A stretch of 64,000 nt of DNA, from assembly GCA_900553185.1 (NCBI GenBank), contig USCT01000002.1, forward strand, positions 62,001-126,000, in the 5' to 3' direction. The DNA comes from an uncultured Bacteroides sp. GTDB lineage: Bacteria > Bacteroidota > Bacteroidia > Bacteroidales > Bacteroidaceae. Made by a program: the position numbers and the translations under genes. The notes beneath the pieces are model-generated. The model saw nothing but the letters and a program-made list of their open reading frames with translations, did no database searches and was not told where the DNA came from. Below, piece by piece: positions 17,043-25,523 of the stretch (positions within the stretch are counted from its first letter, which is position 1; every line of letters starts with the position of its first letter).

Positions 17043-18026
17043 ATGCAACAGAAACTGAAAGTGGGAATCCTCGGAGCCGGACACATCGCCCGGAAGATGG
17101 CCGCTACCCTACAGGAAATGAAAGAGGCGGAACTATACGCCGTAGCCGCCAGAGAATTGTCAAAAGCCGAACAATTCGCCAACGAATTTCAGGCCCGGAA
17201 AGCCTATGGAAACTACGAAGCCCTGGCCGACGATCCGGACATCGACCTGATTTATATCGCTACTCCCCATTCGCATCATTTCGCACCGGCACGGATGTGC
17301 CTGCTCAAAGGGAAACCGGTGTTGTGCGAAAAGGCATTCACCGCCAATGCCCGTGAAGCCGAAGAACTGATACGGATAGCGCAGGAAAAACGGGTGTACC
17401 TGGCCGAAGCCATCTGGACACGCTACATGCCTTTTTCACGGACCATCCGTGAACTGACGGAAAACGGCATTATCGGAAAACCCATGATGCTGACAGCCAG
17501 CCTGGGTTATCCCATTTCGCAGGTGGAACGGATCATACGTCCGGAGCTGTGCGGAGGAGCCTTGTACGACCTGGGAGTATATCCCATCAACTTTGCCCTG
17601 ATGACATTCGGCGGCGACATCGACAAGGTAACTTCTACCTGTGTAAAGAATGAGGCAGGCGTAGACATGCAGAACAGCATCACCTTTACATACCGTGACG
17701 GACGCATGGCTGTGATGCAGACCACGGCTTTCTGTGCCTCCGACCGCCAGGGAATCGTTTCCGGCGACAAAGGCTACCTCGTCATCGACAACATCAACAA
17801 CCCCCAACTGGCCGTGGCCTACAACGCCGACCACCAGGAGACAGCCCGCTATACCTGCCCGCCACAGATTACCGGATTCGAATACCAGGTGCTGGAAGCC
17901 GCCGAAGCCATCCGCCAAGGAGCCATCGAACCGGCTTCCATGCCTCACGCCGAGACCCTCCGCGTAATGCGCATGCTTGACAGCCTCCGCCAGGAATGGG
18001 GAATCCGTTTCCCGATGGACGAATGA
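17043..18026 (+). CDS. Gfo/Idh/MocA-family oxidoreductase
   Basis: 327 residues, cytoplasmic. The N-terminal Rossmann fold has GILGAGHIARKM (residues about 8-19), then YIATPHSHH and the catalytic-Lys motif CEKAF near residue 101. The C-terminal domain contains GGALYDLGVYPI, a signature of the family branch near dimeric dihydrodiol dehydrogenases. It likely oxidises or reduces a sugar with NAD(P). The start at 17043 (MQQKLKVGIL) is used; an upstream in-frame ATG at 16977 adds 22 residues lacking family similarity. It lies downstream of two glycosidases, so a role with their sugars is plausible but the substrate is unknown. Confidence 0.85.
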   Translation: MQQKLKVGILGAGHIARKMAATLQEMKEAELYAVAARELSKAEQFANEFQARKAYGNYEALADDPDIDLIYIATPHSHHFAPARMCLLKGKPVLCEKAFTANAREAEELIRIAQEKRVYLAEAIWTRYMPFSRTIRELTENGIIGKPMMLTASLGYPISQVERIIRPELCGGALYDLGVYPINFALMTFGGDIDKVTSTCVKNEAGVDMQNSITFTYRDGRMAVMQTTAFCASDRQGIVSGDKGYLVIDNINNPQLAVAYNADHQETARYTCPPQITGFEYQVLEAAEAIRQGAIEPASMPHAETLRVMRMLDSLRQEWGIRFPMDE

Positions 18027-18145
18027 CACCCGGACTGATCTTCCTGCCGGCTTTTCTCGTTTCATACCGCCCGCAAGCAGATCCGGAAAGCGGTTCCCAT
18101 TGAAACGGGAAAAACGCCGATTCCCCAAATCTCTCATTACGCATC

Positions 18146-18194
18146 ATGGCTGAAGTGATTCTTTCTTCCAAACGGAAGAGAAAACTTCAGCCAT
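18146..18194. terminator. Convergent-gene hairpin
   Basis: A perfect 11-bp inverted repeat (ATGGCTGAAGT and complement) with a 27-nt loop, between the stop of the oxidoreductase (18026) and the stop of the minus-strand porin-like gene (18202). It has no strong T-run on either side; a bidirectional terminator is likely. Confidence 0.6.
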
Positions 18195-18201
18195 CTTCGT
18201 G

Positions 18202-19251
18202 TTACCATGCATAATACATGCGCAACAAACCTGCCGCGTACGTACCCAGGCTGTTACAAATCAAATGAACCGCCGGCTGAATCGTCATCCGCCGCGTACA
18301 CATCAGCCTGCAAGAAAGCTCTCCGGCCCATTCATGAGCGGCCGTATAACCAGCATAGTCTACAAAAGCCCCGACAGAAACCTTATCGCCAGATATCACG
18401 CCTCCGATTCCTGCATAGCTTTTACATCCCCTCCCTACGGACGGATTTACCGAATACTGCAACAAGGCATACACATGCCGACTGATCCGCTGTTCCGCAT
18501 AGCCCCACAAGGCATAAGTTATTTTTTTCTTTTCCGCCGATGATTCAACCGGTTCTTCCACTCCTTCTTCATCACCCATACACATCCCGCGATGTATACA
18601 AGCGCCCATATAATATCCGCTACCATTTCTTTGATAATTTACAGATGAAAGTCCGATGATTCCGTCAGAATCCGGACAAAAACGAAACACATTGTCTCCT
18701 CCAGTCAGCGACCGATGACCGGTTCCGTTATAAACGGATACTTCCATGAACCAGTCTTTCAAAGTCAACTTATAATCCAGCCCGACAGCCGCCGTCGGAT
18801 AATTGGCCAACCGGTAATTGGCGGAAATTGTAGGGAACATGCCACAAGAACTGTTCGTGAAAAACGAAGCACAGGGCGAAGTAAAATAATCTTCATTTAC
18901 ATTTCGGATTCCGGCAAAAAAAGACGAATTTCCGGTCTGATACTCCATGCCCATCACAGCCGGCGCAAACGCCAAATTATCTTCTTCGATATTCGAGAAA
19001 ACCTGTAAATCATTGACCAGAGGCTCCTGACGTGTTTTAGCAACACTGATTGACGAAAAATGAAAGGAAAGATCTTCTCCCAATGAATGCAGAAAATCAA
19101 TCCGTAAAAGATTTACCCAGTCCGTTCCTTTGTGGAAGTCCGTCTGAATTTCCGTCGTATAAGTCACTCCAACCTCGCCAGCCACCACAGATTGCCTGCA
19201 TGCCATGCACACAAAAATCACGTACAAACGAGTTCGCTGTTTTCTCCTCAT
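18202..19251 (-). CDS. Outer-membrane beta-barrel protein, possible carbohydrate-porin (OprB) relative
   Basis: 349 residues with a signal-like N-terminus and many alternating, glycine- and aromatic-rich strands (YQTGNSSFFAGIRNVNEDY, SANYRLANYPTAAVGLDY, MRMYYAW-type aromatic end: GLLRMYYAW). The C-terminal aromatic residue suits outer-membrane insertion. The middle (ASFFTNSSCGMFPTIS, FMEVSVYNGTG) recalls OprB-type carbohydrate porins, but I am not certain of the family. The ATG at 19251 is chosen because AAAGGAGGAAG lies directly before it; an upstream in-frame ATG at 19323 would add 24 residues with no signal character. It faces the glycosidase genes tail to tail. Confidence 0.6.
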   Translation of the reverse strand: MRRKQRTRLYVIFVCMACRQSVVAGEVGVTYTTEIQTDFHKGTDWVNLLRIDFLHSLGEDLSFHFSSISVAKTRQEPLVNDLQVFSNIEEDNLAFAPAVMGMEYQTGNSSFFAGIRNVNEDYFTSPCASFFTNSSCGMFPTISANYRLANYPTAAVGLDYKLTLKDWFMEVSVYNGTGHRSLTGGDNVFRFCPDSDGIIGLSSVNYQRNGSGYYMGACIHRGMCMGDEEGVEEPVESSAEKKKITYALWGYAEQRISRHVYALLQYSVNPSVGRGCKSYAGIGGVISGDKVSVGAFVDYAGYTAAHEWAGELSCRLMCTRRMTIQPAVHLICNSLGTYAAGLLRMYYAW

Positions 19252-19422
19252 GCTTCCTCCTTTCCGTTTTTTACCAATAAAACCTATCTTACCTTTCGCG
19301 CCACAAAAATAAAAAGGGTTCACTTAAACGGTATTTAAAAAGAAATTAGAGTCGCATTAGAATATCATTAGAAAGACCGGAATCCACAAGGTCCTCATCC
19401 CAAGGGATACCTTCAAAAAGAA

Positions 19423-19469
19423 ACATTCCGGACAGGCAAGGCTCTTCAGCCTTTGTCTGTCCGGAATGT
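19423..19469 (-). terminator. Terminator after the M48 peptidase gene
   Basis: A 13-bp perfect outer stem (ACATTCCGGACAG and complement) with an inner AAGGCT/AGCCTT stem. On the minus strand it is followed by GTTTCTTTTTG. It lies about 50 bp after the stop at 19523. Confidence 0.85.
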
Positions 19470-19522
19470 CCGTCACCACACCTGCCAGCCGACAGGCAGA
19501 TGCTTATGCCATCATCTATACC

Positions 19523-20335
19523 TTATTCGGTTGCCGCTTCTGCCGGCTTTTCAATTCCGTCTTCCGTAGCCCGTTCTTCCATCCGCTTGATTCTTACATC
19601 CAGATCCGGATGGGTAGAAAACAGCTGGTTCAGCTTGCTGGTACCCTGCGCTCCGCTTTCTTCCTGAAGTTTCTTCAACTTCTGGAACGACAAGGCCATC
19701 GCCCACGGATTCTTACCGGCTTTCTTCAGGAATTCATAACCGTAGTCGTCGGCATCACGCTCCTGCTTCTGGGAATAACGGGCATTGACCAGCGCTTCGG
19801 TCAGGTCGCCAATCTGTGAGTCTGTCAAGGCAGCCGCCTTGCCTCCCTGCGAGGAAATACCGTCCTTCAAAGCCGAAGTAAGCAATGCCGTACGGAATCC
19901 TTTCTTGGAATCCCGATGTGCCACATGACCGACTTCATGACCAATCACTCCAAGCAGTTCCTCGTCGGTCATGATGTCCATCAGCGAAGAAAAGACACGC
20001 ACACTACCGTCGGCACAGGCAAATGCGTTCACATCCGTCACATAATATACCTTGAAATTCAATGGAATACCATCGGCATCACTCAATCCTTCCGTCAGCT
20101 TTTTCAGCCGGATGGTATATTCATTGTCATCGGCACACACCTGATTGTGCTTATCCATCCAGTCGATATACTCCGATACATATTCAGCCATCTGGTCGTC
20201 AGTCAACGTAGCCGCACTCACCACCTTGGTAGCTCCACTGATCGCTTTTTTCAAATTAAACTGTGCCATTGACGGAATCGCCACAACGGCACATGCCAGC
20301 AATAAGATTGCTTTGAGATAATTACTGTTCTTCAT
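19523..20335 (-). CDS. Secreted M48-family zinc metallopeptidase
   Basis: 270 residues with a signal peptide (cut after SMAQ, residue 24). The zinc motif HEVGH is at residues 133-137, preceded by NAFACADGSVRVFSSLMD and followed by the third-ligand region QERDADDYGYEFLKKAG (the Glu of QERDAD). HPDLDVRIKRME near the C-terminus is typical of M48 peptidases of the Oma1/LoiP/BepA-like group. It probably acts in the periplasm on misfolded envelope proteins. The DUF3592 gene starts upstream on the same strand, 24 bp away, so the two may be co-transcribed. Confidence 0.9.
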   Translation of the reverse strand: MKNSNYLKAILLLACAVVAIPSMAQFNLKKAISGATKVVSAATLTDDQMAEYVSEYIDWMDKHNQVCADDNEYTIRLKKLTEGLSDADGIPLNFKVYYVTDVNAFACADGSVRVFSSLMDIMTDEELLGVIGHEVGHVAHRDSKKGFRTALLTSALKDGISSQGGKAAALTDSQIGDLTEALVNARYSQKQERDADDYGYEFLKKAGKNPWAMALSFQKLKKLQEESGAQGTSKLNQLFSTHPDLDVRIKRMEERATEDGIEKPAEAATE

Positions 20336-20359
20336 AAAAATAGGTTATTAAAATATGGA

Positions 20360-20794
20360 TTATCTGTTCACATTATCAGGCTTACCTCTCATTTTCAGGA
20401 AGCCTCCCGCCGCTATGCAAAGTACTCCGAAAACAAGCAGGACTCCCCAGATACAACATTCCAGAACAGGCAGCCGAATCTCTCTGGGATGTTCCGGATG
20501 ATACCATACCGTTACCTCATCACCGACCTTTCTGAACGGGCAGTAACTCTTTTCAGAAACGTACAAGTCACCGTATCTGGGTGTAGAATAACAAATTAAC
20601 ATCTCATTTTCATACCTGATTTTCCGATGGCGATACACCCGTTTACTTTGATACTTCTTGACTACACCGGTGGTGGTTTCACAGTCCTTCGAAGCGATAA
20701 AAAGGGAACTGAGCCCCACTATCCCTCCCAGGAACAAAAATCCTCCGACAACCAACAGGAATAAAACAATTATTTGAGGATTCAATGTCTTCAT
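20360..20794 (-). CDS. DUF3592-type membrane protein
   Basis: 144 residues with two membrane segments, about 8-34 and 115-137, and an extracytoplasmic beta-domain between them. The domain has the pattern TTGVVKKYQSKRVYR ... RKIRYENEMLICY ... PFRKVGDEVTVWYHPEHPREIRL, in which the G-x-V-T-V-x-Y-x-P-x-x-P segment is the DUF3592 signature. The start at 20794 (MKTLNPQIIV) avoids a 19-residue Cys- and Lys-rich extension read from 20851. Function unknown. It directly precedes the M48 peptidase gene. Confidence 0.75.
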   Translation of the reverse strand: MKTLNPQIIVLFLLVVGGFLFLGGIVGLSSLFIASKDCETTTGVVKKYQSKRVYRHRKIRYENEMLICYSTPRYGDLYVSEKSYCPFRKVGDEVTVWYHPEHPREIRLPVLECCIWGVLLVFGVLCIAAGGFLKMRGKPDNVNR

Positions 20795-20913
20795 AGGGTC
20801 GTTTAGTTTTTTACAAAGGTAACATTTATTCCGGCTTTTTGACTTTTTCAATCAAAAAAATCAAACTCAGACAAAACGCCCCCCAAACAACTGATACAAC
20901 TATAAATCACAGC

Positions 20914-21089
20914 GAAAGAAAACATTTTCAAAAATTCCTTTTGCCAACTTCCCCACTGGCAGATAGGAATGGAATATGTACCCACTACGGCCTGGTACGG
21001 CGATACGAATCCGGCCAACGGCAGAATCATCAACACCCATTCGGTCACTAACCACCACATACTGGGACTGGTAATGTATTACTTCTAGC
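20914..21089 (+). other. Possible C-terminal remnant of an outer-membrane protein
   Basis: After a stop near 20911, one frame reads about 58 codons ending GRIINTHSVTNHHILGLVMYYF, read as GRIINTHSVTN then HHILGLVMYYF, and a TAG. The alternating pattern and final Phe are what the last strand of an outer-membrane barrel looks like. There is no start codon with a ribosome site and no recognised family. It may be a broken gene end or chance. Confidence 0.3.
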
Positions 21090-21122
21090 GATAGTTTTGC
21101 TTTTTAATGTCGAAATGAAAAG

Positions 21123-21153
21123 CCACCGGCTTCCGTTTTGAGGCGGCTACAAA
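21123..21153. repeat. Second copy of a dispersed 31-bp intergenic repeat
   Basis: Inverted relative to 13131-13161, with one mismatch in 31 bp (core CTTCCGTTTTGAGGCGGCT). It is immediately next to the terminator of the M16 gene. Its other copy also lies in a non-coding, hairpin-rich stretch. Confidence 0.85.
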
Positions 21154-21156
21154 AAA

Positions 21157-21181
21157 GGCTGGACTCCATCCGAATCCAGCC
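21157..21181 (-). terminator. Terminator of the M16 peptidase gene
   Basis: A 7-bp stem (GGCTGGA and TCCAGCC) with an 11-nt loop. On the minus strand it runs straight into CCTTTTTTGT. It lies 44 bp after the stop of the gene at 21225. Confidence 0.8.
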
Positions 21182-21224
21182 TCTTTCTTATGTTTTTAAA
21201 CCAGCTTTAAAAGCCATTTAAAGC

Positions 21225-24047
21225 TTATTCCGGCATCAATACCAGCACGCGGTAATTGTTCTGCCGCATCACTTCACTGACGAATTTTGAGATTTCTTCC
21301 GGTGTGATGGCCTGGATGGTCTGCTCAGCCTGCACACATACTTCTGATGGTTTCAGTTCATTACCACTCATCATCGAGCACCAGTAACTGTTGGTGCGTT
21401 CATTCTCGGCATACTGTTTCACCATAAACTCTTTCACCTTGTTCAGTTCTTCTACCGGTGTTTCCTTGGCCAGTTTCTCGAATTCGTTACGGATGATTTC
21501 CAAGGCACGGTCCTTCTTCTCCGGCTTCATCGGGAAAGCAGTCTGATAAACCACCGAAACTTCTGCCATTCTATCCTGAGAACCCAACAGCTGAATGCTG
21601 TAAACGGCTCCCTCCTTTTCGCGTACTTCGCTGATAAGACGGGTAGAGATAATCTGTCCCGACATGGAAGCAAGCAGTCTGTTCTTGAAAGAATACGGCA
21701 TTTTTCCGCTGACGATAACGGCCGCACTACCCTGCGGAACTTCCATCTTCATGGTAAATTCTTTGGACTCGTTACCGGCCTTGATTTCCAAAGCGCTGTT
21801 ATACTTGACTTCCGGTTTCTTTCCCTTTACAGCAGGCAAAGAAGCGATGTACTGTTCGGCGAGTGATTTCAATTCAGCCTCATCAAAATTACCGCTGAAT
21901 ACGAAAGTAAAATCGGCGGCGTTAGCCAGTTGTTCACGAATGATACCGAGAATAGTATCACGGTTGGCCTTCTCGATGTCGGAAACTTCGAAGATATGCT
22001 TGGCGGGAGACGCATACAGGAATTCCTGCAATCTCTTCTGGAAAACGAAGTTCGGATCCAGTTCCTGGTTCTTCAGCACTCCTGCATACAAGCTCTGCAA
22101 GGCAGCAAACTCATCGGCAGTCACATTCAGCCCCGTGAATGTCATGTAAAGCATTTCCATATAAGTCTTCAGGTCTTTGGGAGTCGTATTTCCCGACAGG
22201 CTGCGTGTATAGTCGTCCAATGCAAATTGCAAAGAAACCTGTTTGCCAGCCAGTGCCTTGTTCAAATCAGCGTAAGTAAACTTACCCAATCCGTGCTGCA
22301 TTGCCACTACCGGCAAGAAAAGCAAATCGGTAGTCTTGTCTGCACCGTAAACCGATGTACCGCCTTTGGCCACAGCCAGCATACTGATTTCGTCGGCCTT
22401 GAAATCGGTCTTCTTCACAATGACCTTCGCACCGTTCGAGAGAATCCATTCCTTGGCACCGAAACCGGCAAGTACATTTTCCTGTACGACCTTTCCGGCC
22501 TCCGGCAACTGACTGACAAGCGGTTCATCCTTCACATTGTCCACGTATGGAGCAATCGTTTCGGCTGTCACCTTATCGAGTACAGCCTGAATATCCGCAT
22601 CAGTCGGACATACCAGTCCTTCACGTTCCGGCATCATACCGACAATGACCAGATTCTTGCCGGAAACCAACCGGGCATACAACTGATTCACGGCCTCTAC
22701 CGGAATCTGATTGACAATCATACTCATCATCTGATATTCGGTTTCGATACCCGGTATCGGAGTCTTGTCGAGGAAGTTGCGTACATACGATTCGGCCAGC
22801 TTCTTGTTCTCCTGCTGGTTGCGGTTGTTGTAAGCCTTTTCGAGCTGCGACAGGTATTCACTCCGGCTACGCGCGTATTCCGTGGCAGTAAATCCGCCCC
22901 GCTGGGCACGTAAGACTTCCCGGTAAACGGCTTCCACCCCTTTCACGATGTCATCGCCTTTCGGAATGATGAAACACTGGTGTACCTTCCTGGTCTTCGA
23001 CATCAGAAAATCTTCGTGACTGGCGACAGCCAGCGAAAAATTCGCATCCGGCTTCTGACTCAGTTCATGAAGTCTGCCGGTCATCATCATGTCCGCCATA
23101 TCCATCAGGTATTCCGTCGTCAGATAAGCCAGGGTTCCTCTCAATGAATCAGGCAGTACATCGTACTTGAACATCAGTTGGGCAACAGTCCGGTTCTGTT
23201 CCTTATCGGTACCGAAAGCAATGATGGGCTTTTCGTTATCGGCTACCGGATAATATACCCTTTCGGCCGGATGCACAGGTTTCTCAATCTTGGAGAACAG
23301 TTCCTTGATTTTGCCTTCTATACGGTCTACATCAATATCACCCACTACTACGATTCCCTGAAGATCCGGACGATACCATTTCTCGTAATAGTCACGTAAA
23401 GCCTGATGCGGAAAATTATCCACCACTTCCATGGTACCGATAGGCAGACGATGACCGTACCGGCTGTCCGGATAGATTTCCGGAAGCAACTTTTCCAGAA
23501 TTCGCATCTCCGGAGGAAGCTGGCTTCTCCATTCCTCGTGGATAACGGCACGTTCCTCGTCTATTTCCTTGCCATCGAGCAACAGACCATCCGCCCAATC
23601 AGACAAAATCATCAGGCAGGAATCCTGTACGCCGATGCGCTCAGTAGGAACGCTGGAAATGCGATAGACCGTTTCATCCACACTGGTATAAGCATTCAGG
23701 TTCTGGCCGAATTTCACTCCCACAGATTCCAGCCATTTGACCATGGAATTTCCCGGGAAGTTTTTCGTTCCGTTAAAACACATGTGTTCCAGGAAATGGG
23801 CCAGTCCACGCTGGTTGTCTTCTTCCAGGATGCTCCCTACTTTCTGAGCAATGTAGAAATCCACCTGATTCTTGGGGTATTCATTGTGACGGATGTAATA
23901 AGTCAGTCCGTTGTCCAGTATACCGATTCTCACTTCCTTATCTACCGGAACAGGGGGCATCTGTTGTGCTTTGACTGCAACCGGCAGGCAGGCGAAAGCC
24001 GCTACGGCGATAAACGCCATTCTCATAATTTTTTTCATAACTTCCAT
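21225..24047 (-). CDS. M16-family zinc peptidase (two-repeat, secreted)
   Basis: 940 residues with a signal peptide (cut near VKAQ, residue 28). The inverse zinc motif H84-FLE-H88 is followed about 75 residues later by the third ligand region (EIDEERAVIHEEW). The length corresponds to two M16 halves, the second being catalytically inert as in pitrilysin-type enzymes. It likely degrades peptides in the periplasm. Two starts are possible, ATG 24047 and ATG 24038 (MKKIMRM). The promoter has a TACCTTTG -7 box at 24066-24073 (minus strand) and an upstream triple GTTATC repeat shared with three other genes here. Confidence 0.92.
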   Translation of the reverse strand: MEVMKKIMRMAFIAVAAFACLPVAVKAQQMPPVPVDKEVRIGILDNGLTYYIRHNEYPKNQVDFYIAQKVGSILEEDNQRGLAHFLEHMCFNGTKNFPGNSMVKWLESVGVKFGQNLNAYTSVDETVYRISSVPTERIGVQDSCLMILSDWADGLLLDGKEIDEERAVIHEEWRSQLPPEMRILEKLLPEIYPDSRYGHRLPIGTMEVVDNFPHQALRDYYEKWYRPDLQGIVVVGDIDVDRIEGKIKELFSKIEKPVHPAERVYYPVADNEKPIIAFGTDKEQNRTVAQLMFKYDVLPDSLRGTLAYLTTEYLMDMADMMMTGRLHELSQKPDANFSLAVASHEDFLMSKTRKVHQCFIIPKGDDIVKGVEAVYREVLRAQRGGFTATEYARSRSEYLSQLEKAYNNRNQQENKKLAESYVRNFLDKTPIPGIETEYQMMSMIVNQIPVEAVNQLYARLVSGKNLVIVGMMPEREGLVCPTDADIQAVLDKVTAETIAPYVDNVKDEPLVSQLPEAGKVVQENVLAGFGAKEWILSNGAKVIVKKTDFKADEISMLAVAKGGTSVYGADKTTDLLFLPVVAMQHGLGKFTYADLNKALAGKQVSLQFALDDYTRSLSGNTTPKDLKTYMEMLYMTFTGLNVTADEFAALQSLYAGVLKNQELDPNFVFQKRLQEFLYASPAKHIFEVSDIEKANRDTILGIIREQLANAADFTFVFSGNFDEAELKSLAEQYIASLPAVKGKKPEVKYNSALEIKAGNESKEFTMKMEVPQGSAAVIVSGKMPYSFKNRLLASMSGQIISTRLISEVREKEGAVYSIQLLGSQDRMAEVSVVYQTAFPMKPEKKDRALEIIRNEFEKLAKETPVEELNKVKEFMVKQYAENERTNSYWCSMMSGNELKPSEVCVQAEQTIQAITPEEISKFVSEVMRQNNYRVLVLMPE

Positions 24048-24065
24048 GTTTAATTCTTATGCTGC

Positions 24066-24122
24066 AAAGGTAATACTACAGCATCAGAAGTTACGTTATC
24101 GGTATGTTATCTTTACGTTAAC
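24066..24122 (-). promoter_or_regulatory. Promoter with triple GTTATC repeat, site 1 (M16 gene)
   Basis: GTTATC at 24095-24100, GTTATC at 24106-24111 and GTTAAC at 24117-24122: three direct repeats exactly 11 bp apart. The minus-strand -7 box TACCTTTG is at 24066-24073, 22 bp from the nearest repeat. The spacing equals about one helical turn, as for OmpR-family regulator sites. Confidence 0.82.
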
Positions 24123-24174
24123 AGAGATAAGGAGCTCTATAACCTCCCATGCTTTTATGCTTCACCCCCTACTA

Positions 24175-24220
24175 AAAATCCCCGATACACCATACAGCGA
24201 TAGGGTATATCAGGGATTTT
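24175..24220 (-). terminator. Hairpin after the DUF3836 gene
   Basis: Arms AAAATCCCCGATA (24175-24187) and TATCAGGGATTTT (24208-24220), one mismatch, 20-nt loop; T-rich on exit. It lies 36 bp past the stop of the DUF3836 gene. Very similar hairpins occur at 26891-26933 and 30738-30787. Confidence 0.75.
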
Positions 24221-24255
24221 CAGGTTAAAGTTTCAAGAGAGAATCGGGAGAGTCT

Positions 24256-24516
24256 TTATTTCGTGAATTTCTCCGCCTGTTTCAGCATATATTCCTCGGT
24301 CTTCTTATCCCATACGTAGGTCTTCTTATCGGTAATGTGTCCCTCTGCGTCGTAAAGGAAATCGATTTTATACAACCGGTTCAGATAACGTCCGTCCGTT
24401 ACGGAATACATTTCGATGTTGGTCACCTTCTTGTCTTCGGTTGATACGTTGTAAGCTACTTCAGAGCTGGATACAGATGCTGCCACTACGGCCGACATAA
24501 TCAAAGTTGCAATCAT
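24256..24516 (-). CDS. DUF3836 small secreted protein
   Basis: 86 residues. A short signal peptide (MIATLIMSAVVAASVSSSEVA) precedes a beta-strand-rich region with EMYSVTDGRYLNRLYKIDFLYDAEGHITDKKTYVWD, read as EMYSVTDGRYLNRLYKI then DFLYDAEGHITDKKTYVWD, the DUF3836 pattern seen in Bacteroides. Function unknown; location periplasmic or secreted. It has its own promoter with the triple GTTATC repeat and its own terminator, so it is a single-gene unit and probably controlled by the nearby two-component system. Confidence 0.8.
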   Translation of the reverse strand: MIATLIMSAVVAASVSSSEVAYNVSTEDKKVTNIEMYSVTDGRYLNRLYKIDFLYDAEGHITDKKTYVWDKKTEEYMLKQAEKFTK

Positions 24517-24564
24517 AATGAATATCGTTTTAAAGTTAAACTGCTTTTGTTATTTCTTACGATG

Positions 24565-24622
24565 CAAAGGTAAGCGTGTCGGATAAGGATTTATGTTATC
24601 AGTAGGTTATCTTTAGGTTAAC
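24565..24622 (-). promoter_or_regulatory. Promoter with triple GTTATC repeat, site 2 (DUF3836 gene)
   Basis: GTTATC at 24595-24600 and 24606-24611, GTTAAC at 24617-24622, again every 11 bp. The minus-strand -7 box TACCTTTG is at 24565-24572, 30 bp from the start of the repeats, the same geometry as sites 1, 3 and 4. Confidence 0.85.
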
Positions 24623-24638
24623 AGACTCGTACCCAATA

Positions 24639-24722
24639 TTAAAACACATCCAAGGCCCTTAACGGTGTAATATCCAGACGCTCAGCCAGCCTGGTAACGA
24701 TACGTCCTATCTTATTCTACAT
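24639..24722 (-). pseudogene. Remnant of a small HTH-like protein of the DUF3791/DUF3990 cluster
   Basis: From an ATG at 24722 the frame reads M-stop-NKIGRIVTRLAERLDITPLRALDVF-stop. The segment RIVTRLAERLDITPLRALDVF, read as RIVTRLAERLD then ITPLRALDVF, resembles the first small protein of the three-gene clusters that end in DUF3990. An immediate TAG and an early TAA make it dead. Confidence 0.5.
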
Positions 24723-24745
24723 TAGTATCGGTGAAAGCATATTAC

Positions 24746-25120
24746 TTATTCTTTTATCGGTTCGACACTCTTAAAATGAAGACAATCATCAATCAATCTT
24801 TGATTGATAAGGCAAATCTGATTGTTGGGACGATGAAAAGCCAATTGCCCCTACGCCATTTCTAAAGTAATATTACCTATCATATACGCTTCAATCGTAT
24901 CAATGACCCGGTCATCAGCTATCCCGCCTTCAATATAATCATACTCCTTCCACTTGTTGAGACTACTACGATTGGCTACAATAAAATCCAGCCATTTTTC
25001 ATCATACTCCTTAAACTGTAGAACCTTAAACTTAGATACGACTTGTTCGAAATCAAGTTCATGATTATCTAAGAAAAAGCCCAAAGTTGAAAGTCAAGTA
25101 AACTTGACCTTCATACTCAA
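24746..25120 (-). pseudogene. DUF3990-family protein, decayed
   Basis: The best segment, ELDFEQVVSKFKVLQFKEYDEKWLDFIVANR, read as ELDFEQVVSKFKVLQF then KEYDEKWLDFIVANR, with EYDYIEGGIADDRVIDTIEAYMIG, matches the C-terminal half of DUF3990 proteins. An in-frame TAG follows ITLEMA; the same frame then continues with FHRPNNQICLINQRLIDDCLHF to a TAA at 24746, which is the family's usual end. Upstream, the frame shifts near 25083 (only a TTG could open it), with EGQVYLTFNF in the neighbouring frame. DUF3990 has been linked to ADP-ribosyltransferase-like folds; this copy is inactive. Confidence 0.72.
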
Positions 25121-25398
25121 AACAACCTTAGGCTGTTCCACAAAGATAGCGAAACTCGCCCGATTATGGATGGATTCAGGAAAAATAATGTAAACTATTG
25201 GGCCTTCAGTAAGATACGTAGCATTATTCGATATTCCTTAATATGTGCTTTAAAGCCGTTTTTTGAATAGCTAAGCAGAAAAATTGCTACCTATCCGTTG
25301 CCCATTCCGGTTGCATTAATCCGTTTGAATAGTCACTTCTGTTCCGTCCGTAAAGAACGGCAGTTTCATCATTTTGACTCAGCGTTATTCTTATACTA

Positions 25399-25456
25399 CA
25401 AAGGTATGTGCAAAGAACAAGAGCTTATGTTATCACCATGGTATCTTTAGGTTAAA
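25399..25456 (-). promoter_or_regulatory. Promoter with triple GTTATC repeat, site 3 (no intact gene)
   Basis: GTTATC at 25429-25434, GGTATC at 25440-25445 and GTTAAA at 25451-25456, 11 bp apart. A minus-strand -7 box TACCTTTG is at 25399-25406, 30 bp away. No intact gene follows on the minus strand (25121-25398 has only an 18-codon frame beginning MMKLPFFTDG). The same repeats lie 45 bp upstream of the plus-strand promoter of the histidine kinase at 25524 (-7 box TAACTTTG, 25501-25508). Confidence 0.75.
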
Positions 25457-25523
25457 AAGTTTTCTACAAAAACTTTGGTTATATATCTGCATAATGTTAT
25501 TAACTTTGCAATAAAACTGCTAA

